DNA from: Prevotellaceae bacterium UBA711
GTDB taxonomy: Bacteria > Bacteroidota > Bacteroidia > Bacteroidales > Bacteroidaceae
Length of the DNA stretch: 50,948 bases
Assembly (NCBI GenBank): GCA_002297545.1
Contig: DBLZ01000055.1
Coordinates: forward strand, 1 to 50,948
Reading direction: 5' to 3'
Position 1 is the first letter of the stretch, and every line of letters begins with the position of its first letter. A model generated the notes under the pieces. The model made no database searches, was not told where the DNA came from, and saw only the letters and a program-made list of their open reading frames with translations. Shown piece after piece: positions 26,329 to 34,964 of this stretch. Made by a program: the position numbers and the translations under genes.

Positions 26329-26991
26329 TTAACTCTTTCTCAGCATCGGCAGCAGGATTTCCGTCCCTGCCGGGATGTTCCTGTAACCGTTCAGGTTATT
26401 AAACCGGGCGACTTGCCCCACCAGGAGCGCGTCGCCGTATATCTCGTGGCAGAGGGCGGCAAGCGTCTGCCCCTCTTTCAGCGTGACCAGCCGCGACACG
26501 TCGGGCGAACGTTTGGAGAAGTGCCTCTTCTCCTCCTTCCGGCTGCAATAGCCCGTCAGCGTCACTTTCAGTTCGGCGCGGAGCGGGACGCCGTCCGGGT
26601 CAAACTGCGCATATTCCGTTTCCAGCGTCTTCAACTGCCCGAAGAAGGTGATGTCGCCATGCTCCACCTTGACGAACGAGGGACGGTGGCTCTCCGTATT
26701 GTAATCATATAGTCGTTCCTCGACGGCGTTCACCATGTCGCGCACGGGGCGCTGCTCCCCGTTCTCCTCCGTCGGGTGCGTCATGTCGAGCAGACACTCG
26801 AAGCTGAGCGTCTCGGGGCGGTAGCGCACGTAGGCGTTCGACCCGTTCAGGCTGCCCAGCTGCCGGTCCTCCGCATAACGGATGCCTTTGCCGAGCTTCA
26901 GCTTTGCCGGATTGACGGGCAGTTCCAGCGCGGGCTTGCACTCGCTGCTGAAATCCCCGTCCGTGTAGGCTGTTATCGTCAGCTTTCCCAT
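26329..26991 (-). CDS. LysM-containing baseplate hub protein (Afp7-like)
   Basis: A 220-aa protein linking inner tube and spike. The C-terminal LysM-like motif is about 167-215 (TLKEGQTLAALCHEIYGD, then NLNGYRNIPAGTEILLP). The rest is a beta-rich domain typical of Afp7 homologues (FECLLDMT; FGQLKTLETEY). The LysM in these proteins is structural and need not bind peptidoglycan. Order and length fit. Confidence 0.9.
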   Translation of the reverse strand: MGKLTITAYTDGDFSSECKPALELPVNPAKLKLGKGIRYAEDRQLGSLNGSNAYVRYRPETLSFECLLDMTHPTEENGEQRPVRDMVNAVEERLYDYNTESHRPSFVKVEHGDITFFGQLKTLETEYAQFDPDGVPLRAELKVTLTGYCSRKEEKRHFSKRSPDVSRLVTLKEGQTLAALCHEIYGDALLVGQVARFNNLNGYRNIPAGTEILLPMLRKS

Positions 26992-26997
26992 AATGTG

Positions 26998-27189
26998 CTA
27001 CCTTTCGTTTTTCCTCCTCTGCCGCTGACCGTGGGCAGTATCGCGGCCGCTTCCGTCCCCGTGCGCCGCCAGCCTCTCCCACACGCGCTGCTCTATCTGT
27101 CGGACGACTTCGTCCGGGATGTCCGCCTCCGCAACGATGCGCCGCTCCACCTGCGTGCGGACCCGTATCTCCTTGATGACTATCGGCAT
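26998..27189 (-). CDS. DUF5908-family small eCIS protein
   Basis: A 63-aa protein beginning MPIVIKEIRVRTQVERRI, the DUF5908 pattern, with a basic C-terminal tail (RQRRKNER). It sits between tube and LysM genes, the standard place for Afp6-like small proteins. Molecular role unknown. Confidence 0.85.
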   Translation of the reverse strand: MPIVIKEIRVRTQVERRIVAEADIPDEVVRQIEQRVWERLAAHGDGSGRDTAHGQRQRRKNER

Positions 27190-27196
27190 GGTACTG

Positions 27197-27691
27197 TCAG
27201 TTTACACGTTCCAACCGGTCGTATACCAGCTCGACGGTCTCTGTCGCCACCTTGCTGTCGCCGGAATCGAAATTGCCCAAGCTCCACTTCACGGGGTACG
27301 CGTTTGTACACTGCCACGATGCCTGGGGCTTGCCCTCCTTGTCCAGCAGGTGGATGACCACATCGTAGGCCATGATCTTCTTCATGTCCTTCTGCTTCGC
27401 GGAGGTGTCCATGAAGCGGCGGCAGTTCTCCACCCACCGGGCCAGGGAGCCGTCCAATGGACCGACGGGGCGCTTCAGCGTCACGTTCGGGTAGGACACG
27501 CCCGAAGGCACGGGGCGCGGGCCGTCGTTCCCGTCGTAGGTCCTTTTCCCCAAGTCCCACGCCAGTCCGCCAACCTCCAGGAACGATGCCCGGAAGTTGG
27601 GGCCGCCGGCACGCTGGAAGCATACCTGAAAGTAGAACACTACGGGCGGCAACCATTTCTGGCCGGATTGAGGCGCGGTGGACTTTGCCAT
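27197..27691 (-). CDS. Tail tube protein (Afp5-like)
   Basis: A 164-aa gp19-like tube protein, forming the ring that connects tube and spike. Features are WLPPVVFYFQVCFQ at the N terminus, FLEVGGLAWDLGKRTYD, NVTLKRPVG, and the C-terminal WSLGNFDSGDSKVATETVEL. It shares the fold and layout of the next gene upstream (27698-28159), which is the main tube protein, and is separated from it by only 6 nt. Confidence 0.9.
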   Translation of the reverse strand: MAKSTAPQSGQKWLPPVVFYFQVCFQRAGGPNFRASFLEVGGLAWDLGKRTYDGNDGPRPVPSGVSYPNVTLKRPVGPLDGSLARWVENCRRFMDTSAKQKDMKKIMAYDVVIHLLDKEGKPQASWQCTNAYPVKWSLGNFDSGDSKVATETVELVYDRLERVN

Positions 27692-27697
27692 GCCAGC

Positions 27698-28159
27698 TTA
27701 CTTTAGGTTCACGCCTTCGTGTGCCAGCACAAGTGTCTCGATGGCGGCGGTGTTCCCGTCCGACTTGAAGCCTTCCACGGTTATCTTCTTCGGCCAGGCA
27801 TTCGCCACCTCCCATGTCTTCACGGGGCTGCCGGACTCGTCCAGAAGGTTCACCGTCACCGTCTCGCGCTGGATGGTGTTCAGCTTCACCTGGTTGATCC
27901 AGTCCCACATCGCCTTGTCGTCCTTGAAGATGGCCTTCTTCAGCGTCACGTCGCCCGCCTTCCTCAACCCGGGCATCTTCTGCTTGGTAAACACCGGACT
28001 GTCGCCGGCGCGGTACTCTATCATGTCGTACTCCATTTCCAGTCCCGACACCTCACTGCATGAAAGGTCGCCTACGTTGCTGACCGAAATCTTGAAATAA
28101 AAACTCGGCAACGGCCATGCCTGCGTGCTTGCACTCTGTGCTGCTCCATTGTCTGCCAT
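27698..28159 (-). CDS. Tail tube protein (Afp1-like, main inner tube)
   Basis: A 153-aa gp19-like tube protein, expected to stack as hexameric rings inside the sheath. Features are LPSFYFKISVSNVGDLSCSE, VSGLEMEYDMIEYR, DVTLKKAIFKDDKA and the C-terminal WPKKITVEGFKSDGNTAA. It directly follows the sheath gene (55 nt gap), as in other eCIS. The lumen would carry the cargo and tape-measure protein. Confidence 0.93.
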   Translation of the reverse strand: MADNGAAQSASTQAWPLPSFYFKISVSNVGDLSCSEVSGLEMEYDMIEYRAGDSPVFTKQKMPGLRKAGDVTLKKAIFKDDKAMWDWINQVKLNTIQRETVTVNLLDESGSPVKTWEVANAWPKKITVEGFKSDGNTAAIETLVLAHEGVNLK

Positions 28160-28214
28160 AATATCTTGCTTTTAATCGTTCTACATTGTTGTCATTGTCA
28201 ATTCTCAATTATCC

Positions 28215-29762
28215 TCAGCTCTTCTGCATCTGCTGCTGGAACGTGATCTCGATGAACTCCGCCGGGCGGCTGATGGCCACCAGCACCGTAATGCGCAGGA
28301 TGCCTTCCAGTATGTCGTCGCCGGTCATCGTGTCGCCCAGTCCCACATGCACCTCGAAAGCGTCCTCGGGGGTTGCCCCGGCAAGGCCGCCGCGCTTCCA
28401 CACGCTGCGCAGGAAGTTCTCTATCATGCACTTCATGTTGATCCACGTGCCCGCGTCGTTCGGCTCGAACACGTAGGCGCGGGCGGCGTTCTTCACCGAT
28501 TGTTCCAGGTAGATCATGGTGCGGCGCACGTTGATATATCGCCAGTCCTGCGAGTTGCCGTCCATCGTGCGCGCCCCCCATATCTTGAGGCCCTCGCCGG
28601 GGAAGGTGCGGATGGCGTTGATCGCCTTGCCGCTCATCGGCATGTTCAGTTCCTGCTGATCGTAGTCGCTGATGGCTATGGACGGCTTGACAACCGAGTT
28701 GATGGTGACGTTTGCGGGCGCTTTCCATACGCCGCGAGAGCTGTCCACCGTGCTATATACGCCGGCGATGGCTGCCGAAGGCGGAAGCAGGTTGATGTCC
28801 TCCCTGACTGCCTTGACAAGCTGCTGGTAGGTGACGGAACTGTGCAGCAGGGCCTGGTGCACGTTCTTGTCCAGTTCTTTCAGGACGGCTCCGCCGGCGT
28901 CTTTCGGGAAGACGCTTTCCAGACCATTCAGTTGGGCTTCGTCCAGTCCCAGCGAGGAGAGGAACGTGTCCATGCTGTCACCGGGTACAATCATGTCGGG
29001 GGGCACGTCGCCGTCCGAAAGGAGGGAGGTGGCGAGGTAGGGATAATAGGCCGCCACGTAGGAGGAAAAGTTCGTGCTGAAACCGTTGCGGAATTTGTCC
29101 GCATAGTCCACTTTTGTGCCCGGGTCGGCAGAATAGCGGTCTATGAACACGTCGAGGATGGCGACGCGGTTCTTCTGCATCCCGTCGCCGCAGTGGCTTG
29201 CCATCGCCTGTTGCAGGGCGTAACAGTCTTCCGCCGGCAGGCTGGTGGCTTCGGGGATGACGACCATTGTCGGTTCGCTCTCCTTCTTCAACGTGCCGAT
29301 GGCGTTTGCGAGCAGGTCTTTCTTGAGTCCGCCGTCGTAGCCACCCACCGAAACGATATAGCACGGGCCGCCGCCATTGGCGAAGAACAGCATCATGTGC
29401 AGGTAGAGCGTGTAAGGATTCTCCACACGAATGGCATATTCGCCGGCTGCCGTCTTCAGCCTGAAGGTGTTCTCCGCATTGGCCGGTGCTGGTTTAGGCT
29501 CGTCACCTTCCTCGGCGGGGGCCGGGGCGGGAGCCTCGCTCTTGCTGATAAAGTACTTCGGGGTGTGCATTCCGCCGAAATACTGGATGTACTCGGCCAT
29601 CGAAGTTATTTTCCACGGCTTGCCTGTCAGATCCTCCGTCCCGTTCAATGCCTTCTCGGTGTAGCCGATGAAGGCGGGGACTGCGGTTTCCACTTCCACT
29701 ACGGAAGTTCCGAATGCGTTTTTCTCTTTGATGTAAACACCGGGGGTCTTGTATTCGCCCAT
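28215..29762 (-). CDS. Contractile tail sheath protein (Afp2-like)
   Basis: A 515-aa phage_sheath_1 family protein that contracts to drive the tube. The start MGEYKTPGVYIKEKNAFGTS and the N-terminal VVEVETAVPAFIGYTEKA are sheath hallmarks; the C-terminal part has WKYINVR-like (QDWRYINVRRTMIYLEQS), KCMIENFLRSVW and the end RPAEFIEITFQQQMQKS. A Pro/Ala/Glu-rich insertion (residues about 72-92) is an exposed loop. Only one sheath gene is present, whereas Afp has three. Confidence 0.95.
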   Translation of the reverse strand: MGEYKTPGVYIKEKNAFGTSVVEVETAVPAFIGYTEKALNGTEDLTGKPWKITSMAEYIQYFGGMHTPKYFISKSEAPAPAPAEEGDEPKPAPANAENTFRLKTAAGEYAIRVENPYTLYLHMMLFFANGGGPCYIVSVGGYDGGLKKDLLANAIGTLKKESEPTMVVIPEATSLPAEDCYALQQAMASHCGDGMQKNRVAILDVFIDRYSADPGTKVDYADKFRNGFSTNFSSYVAAYYPYLATSLLSDGDVPPDMIVPGDSMDTFLSSLGLDEAQLNGLESVFPKDAGGAVLKELDKNVHQALLHSSVTYQQLVKAVREDINLLPPSAAIAGVYSTVDSSRGVWKAPANVTINSVVKPSIAISDYDQQELNMPMSGKAINAIRTFPGEGLKIWGARTMDGNSQDWRYINVRRTMIYLEQSVKNAARAYVFEPNDAGTWINMKCMIENFLRSVWKRGGLAGATPEDAFEVHVGLGDTMTGDDILEGILRITVLVAISRPAEFIEITFQQQMQKS

Positions 29763-29809
29763 AGTCTCATGTTTTTTTTAATTAGACATATCATTAACAG
29801 TCACATCTC

Positions 29810-30580
29810 TCAATAGTAGCATACCTGCCGGAGAATGCCTTTTTCTTCGCTGAGCAAGCGTCCCGGCTGTGGAGGATCCACGTATGGGAGAAACACGCGC
29901 CTGCGTTTGCCCTCTCCCCGTTCCGCCAGCCGCAAGCAGCAGCCGTAGGTCTCGCGCATAGGCACCGGCGACTCCGAAACGGTGCGGTACGCCTCGCGTC
30001 CGTATGCGGACTGCACCGTGAAGGCGGAGAACTCCACCGTCCCGGCCGTGTCCTCAAGCACCAGGCGGCTCGCGTCCATGCCCGATGCCGGGCGCGGGAC
30101 TAACAGGTATTCCCAACGTGCCGACGGGGCGGGGAAATGGAGCAGCGCCTGCTGCGGCATGCCGGCTTCCGCCAGCTCCTGCATCTCCTTCGTCAGCCGC
30201 AATGCCACGGTGCAGAACCCCGAGCCGATGCCCCGCTTCCTGTCTGCCGGGCGTATGGCGACGGCCGCCTCTATGGTCCCTGCCGAAGCCGGTAGTTCCA
30301 GCACGTAGGCCGCAGAGGGGCGGAAACCCTCCCATGCGGTATAGAGCGGGAAAGCGGGGTCTGCCAGCGACAGGTCCATTGTCAGCACGTCGCCTTCCGC
30401 CGGGGCGGCATGGGAAAACAGCGTCCATTCGTCCTCCGCCGTCTGCAGGAAGAGCAGCCCGCGCCGCCTTGCCAGTGCCCAGCCCTGTGGCGTGGGGCGG
30501 CACTGCAATGCCGTGCATGACCTCTTTCCAAAATAGTCGTGCACAACCTTGATGCGGTATAGTATGTGGTAGTCTCCCAT
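29810..30580 (-). CDS. Unknown protein between the cap and sheath genes of the eCIS
   Basis: A 256-aa protein of unknown family, starting MGDYHILYRIKVVHDYFGKR. It is beta-rich in appearance, with a region like a galactose-binding or carbohydrate-like strand pattern (FHFPAP is not present; ALLHFPAPSARWEYLLVPRP is). No signal peptide is visible. It lies in operon order between DUF4255 and sheath (gaps 15 and 47 nt), where some eCIS carry accessory structural or decorating proteins. A structural or target-recognition role is possible but not supported by a recognised domain. Confidence 0.55.
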   Translation of the reverse strand: MGDYHILYRIKVVHDYFGKRSCTALQCRPTPQGWALARRRGLLFLQTAEDEWTLFSHAAPAEGDVLTMDLSLADPAFPLYTAWEGFRPSAAYVLELPASAGTIEAAVAIRPADRKRGIGSGFCTVALRLTKEMQELAEAGMPQQALLHFPAPSARWEYLLVPRPASGMDASRLVLEDTAGTVEFSAFTVQSAYGREAYRTVSESPVPMRETYGCCLRLAERGEGKRRRVFLPYVDPPQPGRLLSEEKGILRQVCYY

Positions 30581-30595
30581 ATCTTTTTCTCCTTC

Positions 30596-31129
30596 TTACA
30601 TTTCCACGACCGGCCTGCCCGCCGTCTTTCCTGCCGTGCTGATTATCCCGGCATCGAGGGTCAGCCTGCGTATCTTGCACACGACCGACGGATGGTATTG
30701 TCCGCCGAACAGCGTCCACACGTTGTTCTGGTCTTGCGGTGACAGGCTTACGATTTCTATCGTATAGTCCGTTCCGTCCACCGTGAATTTCGGCATGGAC
30801 TGGATGAAGCGCAAGGTGTCAGTCAGTACCGAGAGCGAAGCGGCATATTGCCGCTCGTCAAACACGGCTGCCAGCATCACGTTCAGATTGAGCCGCAAGG
30901 GTGGCTGCATCCGGGCAAACCCTCCCCCTGAGGTACGGTGCAAGGGGGCGGAGCGGCCGCCGGAGGTCTCATGTTCCACGTTCAGCAGGCTCACCACCAT
31001 TTTGTTGGGACGCTCTTCCGTACCACCGCCTATCTGCCCCACCGTAGCCAATCCTTCGGGCTGGTGGCGGGTGCGGGAGAGGTATTCGTCCAACCGCTCG
31101 GCGTAGTATGTCAGGATGCGTTTTATCAT
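30596..31129 (-). CDS. DUF4255 (Pvc16/Afp16-like) tube-terminating cap protein
   Basis: A 177-aa protein with the DUF4255/Pvc16_N pattern: MIKRILTYYAERLDEYLSRT, KMVVSLLNVEHE, PPLRLNLNVMLAAVFDERQY, IQSMPKF. Afp16 homologues cap the tube and end sheath growth. It is the first gene of the operon. The next element upstream is an unannotated open stretch and then an AT-rich box. Confidence 0.9.
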   Translation of the reverse strand: MIKRILTYYAERLDEYLSRTRHQPEGLATVGQIGGGTEERPNKMVVSLLNVEHETSGGRSAPLHRTSGGGFARMQPPLRLNLNVMLAAVFDERQYAASLSVLTDTLRFIQSMPKFTVDGTDYTIEIVSLSPQDQNNVWTLFGGQYHPSVVCKIRRLTLDAGIISTAGKTAGRPVVEM

Positions 31130-31138
31130 TGCTTTCTT

Positions 31139-31653
<515 letters not shown>

Positions 31654-31795
31654 ACACAAATTTCCGGAACTGCCAAATTTTCAGCGGCATAATTTATGCC
31701 TGCGGCAAATTTTCCGTTCCCGCAGACCGTCTCACGCTGTATGTATTGTTCCGTTCTTACCATCTTTACGTGCCTGACAAACAAATGAGTGTATG

Positions 31796-31826
31796 CAAAT
31801 TTATACAAATTCCGGCACATTACAAA
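31796..31826 (-). promoter_or_regulatory. Candidate Bacteroidetes promoter for the eCIS operon
   Basis: Minus strand: TTTG (31823-31826), a 19-nt spacer, TAAATTTG (31796-31803), matching the TAnnTTTG consensus. Transcription would start near 31790 and run through the TG/CA tract. The region is AT-rich with several similar TTTG words, so this is the best match among several rather than unique. Confidence 0.4.
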
Positions 31827-31933
31827 ATCAGAAGTGCCAAAAATACACCGGAAGACTGCAAAAATTGAAAGAATGTTGTGCAAATCATATCAAACAGGGT
31901 TGAAATGCAAGTATACCTGCTTCCAACCCTTTG

Positions 31934-32111
31934 GTTTGTACGCATCCGAAAGTCCAGTAGAAACGCGGACGAGAGTCTACTGATGTCAGGGGCGAGAGTC
32001 TAATAGAGTCAAGCCCCCGACTCTAATAGAGTCAAAAATACGTGTCTCGCGACGGCCTGTCTTCGATTTCATTTTTGTGCTCTTGGGGGGGATTTTGAAT
32101 GTCACTCCAAA
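31934..32111 (+). repeat. Dispersed intergenic repeat, copy A
   Basis: About 175 nt very similar (near 90 percent by eye) to 44272-44447, in the same orientation. It contains repeated words GAGAGTCTAATAGAGTCA and small hairpins (GACTC-TAATA-GAGTC) followed by GTGTCTCGCGACGGCCTG and a G-rich end. No ORF. It borders a pseudogene in this copy. Confidence 0.75.
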
Positions 32112-32130
32112 TCTTCAAAATCACCAAGCC

Positions 32131-32458
32131 AGGAAAAGGATACTATTCATTCTTACGCTTCTTGCAACATTGTTCTGTGATGCCGTGGCACAGAACGATG
32201 CCATGATATAATATATATAAGAATGATGTGACGTTTAACGCCTTCCTTAAGCAGGATGTGGACAGCATTGCCTATTCACATTATGATGCAGACAGTCTGT
32301 ATCACAGTGAATGGATTACCCGGCTCATCTACATTGCCGACAGTATATATCAGATCTACCCCGACTGCGACTTCGGCTACTGGGGCTGGGGGCCGCAACC
32401 GCGGCTACGGTCTCTCTGTCCGTGCAGTCTGCCCGTAGTCCAAGAATTTGCATCCTAA
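32131..32458 (+). pseudogene. Truncated, frameshifted secreted/surface protein
   Basis: The frame at 32131 reads AGG AAA AGG ATA ..., giving a signal-peptide-like RKRILFILTLLATLFC then DAVAQNDAM, where the AGG probably replaced the ATG start. A one-base insertion in the AT tract near 32205 shifts the frame, after which YNIYKNDVTFNAFLKQDVDS and IAYSHYDADSLYHSEW follow, the N-terminal pattern of Bacteroides surface proteins with repeated DSI motifs. The frame then runs into unrelated sequence and ends at 32458. Inactive remnant. Confidence 0.65.
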
Positions 32459-32533
32459 CGCAAGAACAAACAAAGAACAAAAGAATGGAAATAGGATTGT
32501 AGTCCCACACCTTATCAATATCCCAAGTATCCC

Positions 32534-32780
32534 ATGGCAGGAATAAAAGACATATTGGAAATCGAGCGAGACTGCCATAGTCCGGGCGAGTACGGGAAAA
32601 TACATATATTCTAGATTTTCCAGGAGGGTAGCTTCTACCGGGGCTATCAGTTCAGCGCGTGGCTCTGTACCATGCTAATGGTGTGCCGATGGCTCCTTCT
32701 CATGTGCTCCGAAGCTAAAAGGCTTTTACTTACAACCTTTTATTCTATGCCCATGCGACATTTGTCTGCGATTTATTTGC
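32534..32780 (+). pseudogene. Unrecognised gene remnant with amber codon
   Basis: Begins MAGIKDILEIERDCHSPGEY, then GKIHIF and a TAG at 32612-32614, after which the same frame continues IFQEGSFYRGYQFSAWLCTM. Composition after the stop is gene-like for about 40 codons, so I read it as a decayed gene. The family was not recognised. Confidence 0.45.
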
Positions 32781-32807
32781 ATTATTCGCGAAAAGGTACT
32801 ACCTTTG
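32776..32807 (+). promoter_or_regulatory. Promoter of rpmB-rpmG-DUF4295
   Basis: TTTG at 32776-32779, 20-nt spacer, TACCTTTG at 32800-32807: a perfect Bacteroidetes primary-sigma promoter 53 nt upstream of rpmB. Confidence 0.8.
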
Positions 32808-32860
32808 CACTCTGTTTGGAAGATGTTATTGGAAAGTAACAAAAGAAAGGAAGATTAGAA

Positions 32861-33121
32861 ATGTCTAAGATTTGTCAAATTACCGGTAAGAGAGCCATGG
32901 TTGGTAACAACGTGTCTCACTCAAAGCGTCGCACAAAGCGCACTTTCGACGTGAACCTGTTCCACAAGAAGTTCTACTACGTTGAGGAGGATTGCTGGAT
33001 TTCTTTGCGCATCAGCGCCAATGGTCTGCGCTACATCAACAAGGTAGGCCTGGACGCAGCATTGAAGACTGCCGTGGCCAAGGGCTATTGTGATTGGAAA
33101 ACTATTCGTGTAATCGGCTAA
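32861..33121 (+). CDS. rpmB: 50S ribosomal protein L28
   Basis: An 86-aa L28 of the zinc-free type: MSKICQITGKRAMVGNNVSH then SKRRTKRTFDVNLFHKKF and a C-terminal GLRYINKVGLDAAL. First gene of the L28-L33-DUF4295 operon, a typical Bacteroidetes arrangement. Confidence 0.97.
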   Translation: MSKICQITGKRAMVGNNVSHSKRRTKRTFDVNLFHKKFYYVEEDCWISLRISANGLRYINKVGLDAALKTAVAKGYCDWKTIRVIG

Positions 33122-33140
33122 TTTCAGGAGGAACAGAAAC

Positions 33141-33329
33141 ATGGCAAAGAAAGCTAAAGGCAATCGCGTCCAGGTTATCCTGGAGTGCACCGAGATGAAG
33201 GAGAGCGGTCTGCCCGGAACATCACGTTACGTGACCACCAAGAACCGCAAGAACACTCCCGAGCGTATGGAGCTCAAGAAGTACAACCCCATTCTCAAGA
33301 GAATGACCGTACACAAGGAGATCAAGTAA
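33141..33329 (+). CDS. rpmG: 50S ribosomal protein L33
   Basis: A 62-aa L33: MAKKAKGNRVQVILECTEMK, SRYVTTKNRKNTPERMELKK, YNPILKRMTVHKEIK. Only one Cys, so it is the zinc-independent form. Preceded by an AGGAGG-type site (33126-33131) 9 nt before the ATG. Confidence 0.97.
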   Translation: MAKKAKGNRVQVILECTEMKESGLPGTSRYVTTKNRKNTPERMELKKYNPILKRMTVHKEIK

Positions 33330-33359
33330 TCACCCCTTACCAACCATTTGGAATAAGAT

Positions 33360-33515
33360 ATGGCAAAGAAAACAGTGGCTACTCTGCAGTCAGGTAAGAC
33401 AGATGGCCGTTCCTACACAAAGGTTATCAAGATGGTAAAGAATGCATCTGGTACCTATTCTTTTGACGAGCGCATGGTTCCCAACGAGGCCGTGAAGGAT
33501 TTCTTCAAGAACTAA
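33360..33515 (+). CDS. DUF4295 small ribosome-linked protein
   Basis: A 51-aa protein: MAKKTVATLQSGKTDGRSYT, KVIKMVKNASGTYSFDERMV, PNEAVKDFFKN. DUF4295 proteins always follow rpmG in Bacteroidetes and are thought to be ribosome-associated; direct function unknown. Last gene of the operon, 30 nt after rpmG. Confidence 0.93.
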   Translation: MAKKTVATLQSGKTDGRSYTKVIKMVKNASGTYSFDERMVPNEAVKDFFKN

Positions 33516-33549
33516 TCCCTTGCTCCTTGTACTTTACCAATAAAGAATC

Positions 33550-33582
33550 AATCCCCAGCCCTTGAACAAGGTTGGGGATTTG
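33550..33582 (+). terminator. Terminator after the rpmB operon
   Basis: AATCCCCA-gc-CCTTG / CAAGG-t-TGGGGATT hairpin (about 33550-33580) followed by TTGTGTATT. Moderate T-run; sits 35 nt after the DUF4295 stop. Confidence 0.7.
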
Positions 33583-33681
33583 TGTATTAAGGAAGGCGGC
33601 CCTTGCGTACGTTCTATTGGTTCGGAGGCAAGTGTTGCGACGTGATAGGCCGATATGGAATGGATATGGAGGACTATTGAT

Positions 33682-34776
33682 ATGAAAAGATGCTTTTTGT
33701 TTGTAGTGTTGTGGACGATGATGTCCATGATGGGGTATGCACAACGTCTCGTAGATGTCGAGACGCAGACACCTCTGCCATGGGCCACCATTACCGATCG
33801 CGATGGTAATGTCATCGGAAGAACCAATCAGGAGGGATTGATTCCAGAAATAGATTCCTGCTTATTTCCGGTGACATTTGTATGTATAGGATATGAACCG
33901 TTGACCGTAGAACGTCTGTCAGGCAATGATATTGGTATGGAACTCTCGGTCAGCGAACTGCCCGAAGTCCTTATTTCACCCACGGGACGTCCTTTCCTGC
34001 ACCTGACAGGTTATTTGCGTGTGACGACTTCCGTGCAGGGTTCTCCTAACTCGGTCACAGCATTCATGGAGAGTATCGTGGACTTCATGTTGCCGATAGA
34101 AAAGAAGACAAAGAAAAAGGGGTGGAACCATCCCAGGGAACTTGCGTCCAAGCGTTACATGCGCAAGACGGGGGCCGACGGTTTGGACAGCATAGGTTAC
34201 GACAAGGATCTGGCTTTCTTGCTGTCCGCCGGAATATATTTTCCGCAAAAGAACAATAATATAGCAAAGGCTTTCAACATAGAAGCTAAGACTTTGGATG
34301 GTGGCACGGTTATGGGCAAGTATGCTCCCAAGGTCATCGTCCGACGGAATGGCAATAGTGTTCACATCTTTGCCGACGGGCTGGCCGACCGCAAGGAACA
34401 TAGGTTTTCGCCGTGGCAACTGAAACTTCTGGGCTTTACTACCGAGTTTACTGATATGCACCTCAATGGCCTGTTCCAGACGGATGGCGGTAGCGAGATA
34501 TTGTTTACGGACCTGCAACAGCTCTCGATGTCAGTCAGTGCATTGGTGAGAAGCCGGTTTGCAAGGAAGAAGTTCGGCAGTACAGAGCCTTTGGACTGCA
34601 AAGCCTATGTCGAGCTGTTCGTTACCGGTCGTGAATACCTTACTGAAGATGAGGCCGAGCAGCTTCGTCAAACGCCCCCGGCCGTATCTGAGGCAGATGT
34701 CAAGGCACCGGCGGAGGCTCCTGCGCTTCATCCGGGCATCCGGGAAATTGTGGAACGAACTGAGGCGATGAAGTAG
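33682..34776 (+). CDS. Secreted CarboxypepD_reg-like protein
   Basis: A 364-aa exported protein. The start at 33682 gives a signal peptide MKRCFLFVVLWTMMSMMGYAQ; the in-frame Met 27 nt earlier (33655) would add a non-signal stretch, so I used the later one. The mature start has the carboxypeptidase-regulatory-like beta-sandwich (LVDVETQTPLPWATITDRDG, then NVIGRTNQEGLI) found on many Bacteroidetes outer-membrane and periplasmic proteins. The remainder is of unknown fold. Isolated gene between two ribosomal operons; function unclear. Confidence 0.75.
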   Translation: MKRCFLFVVLWTMMSMMGYAQRLVDVETQTPLPWATITDRDGNVIGRTNQEGLIPEIDSCLFPVTFVCIGYEPLTVERLSGNDIGMELSVSELPEVLISPTGRPFLHLTGYLRVTTSVQGSPNSVTAFMESIVDFMLPIEKKTKKKGWNHPRELASKRYMRKTGADGLDSIGYDKDLAFLLSAGIYFPQKNNNIAKAFNIEAKTLDGGTVMGKYAPKVIVRRNGNSVHIFADGLADRKEHRFSPWQLKLLGFTTEFTDMHLNGLFQTDGGSEILFTDLQQLSMSVSALVRSRFARKKFGSTEPLDCKAYVELFVTGREYLTEDEAEQLRQTPPAVSEADVKAPAEAPALHPGIREIVERTEAMK

Positions 34777-34903
34777 TCCGGAGCCATGCGTCATTATGGT
34801 TAGGTTGCTGCCGGCATTGGCCGTGAAGATTAAGAGGGTAGGAGTGGATGTAAATGGGCAGAAGACTCTGTGTCCATGTAACAGATAGCTTGCATACAAA
34901 AAC

Positions 34904-34936
34904 AGGAGGCAAACGCCCAAGGGCCTTTGCCTCCTA
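34904..34936. terminator. Bidirectional terminator hairpin
   Basis: AGGAGGCAAACGCCC-aa-GGGCcTTTGCCTCCT, near-perfect 15-bp stem, positioned between two convergent genes (secreted protein and rpmA). Confidence 0.8.
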
Positions 34937-34964
34937 TGTGTAGTTTGGATTCGGTGTGTCCGAC

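Noticed and set aside
28347..29816. 489-aa plus-strand ORF opposite the sheath gene
   Set aside because: Antisense shadow of the sheath gene.
31934..32040. Possible CRISPR array in the iterated GAGTC words
   Set aside because: Units are short, adjacent and without unique spacers; no cas genes in the window.
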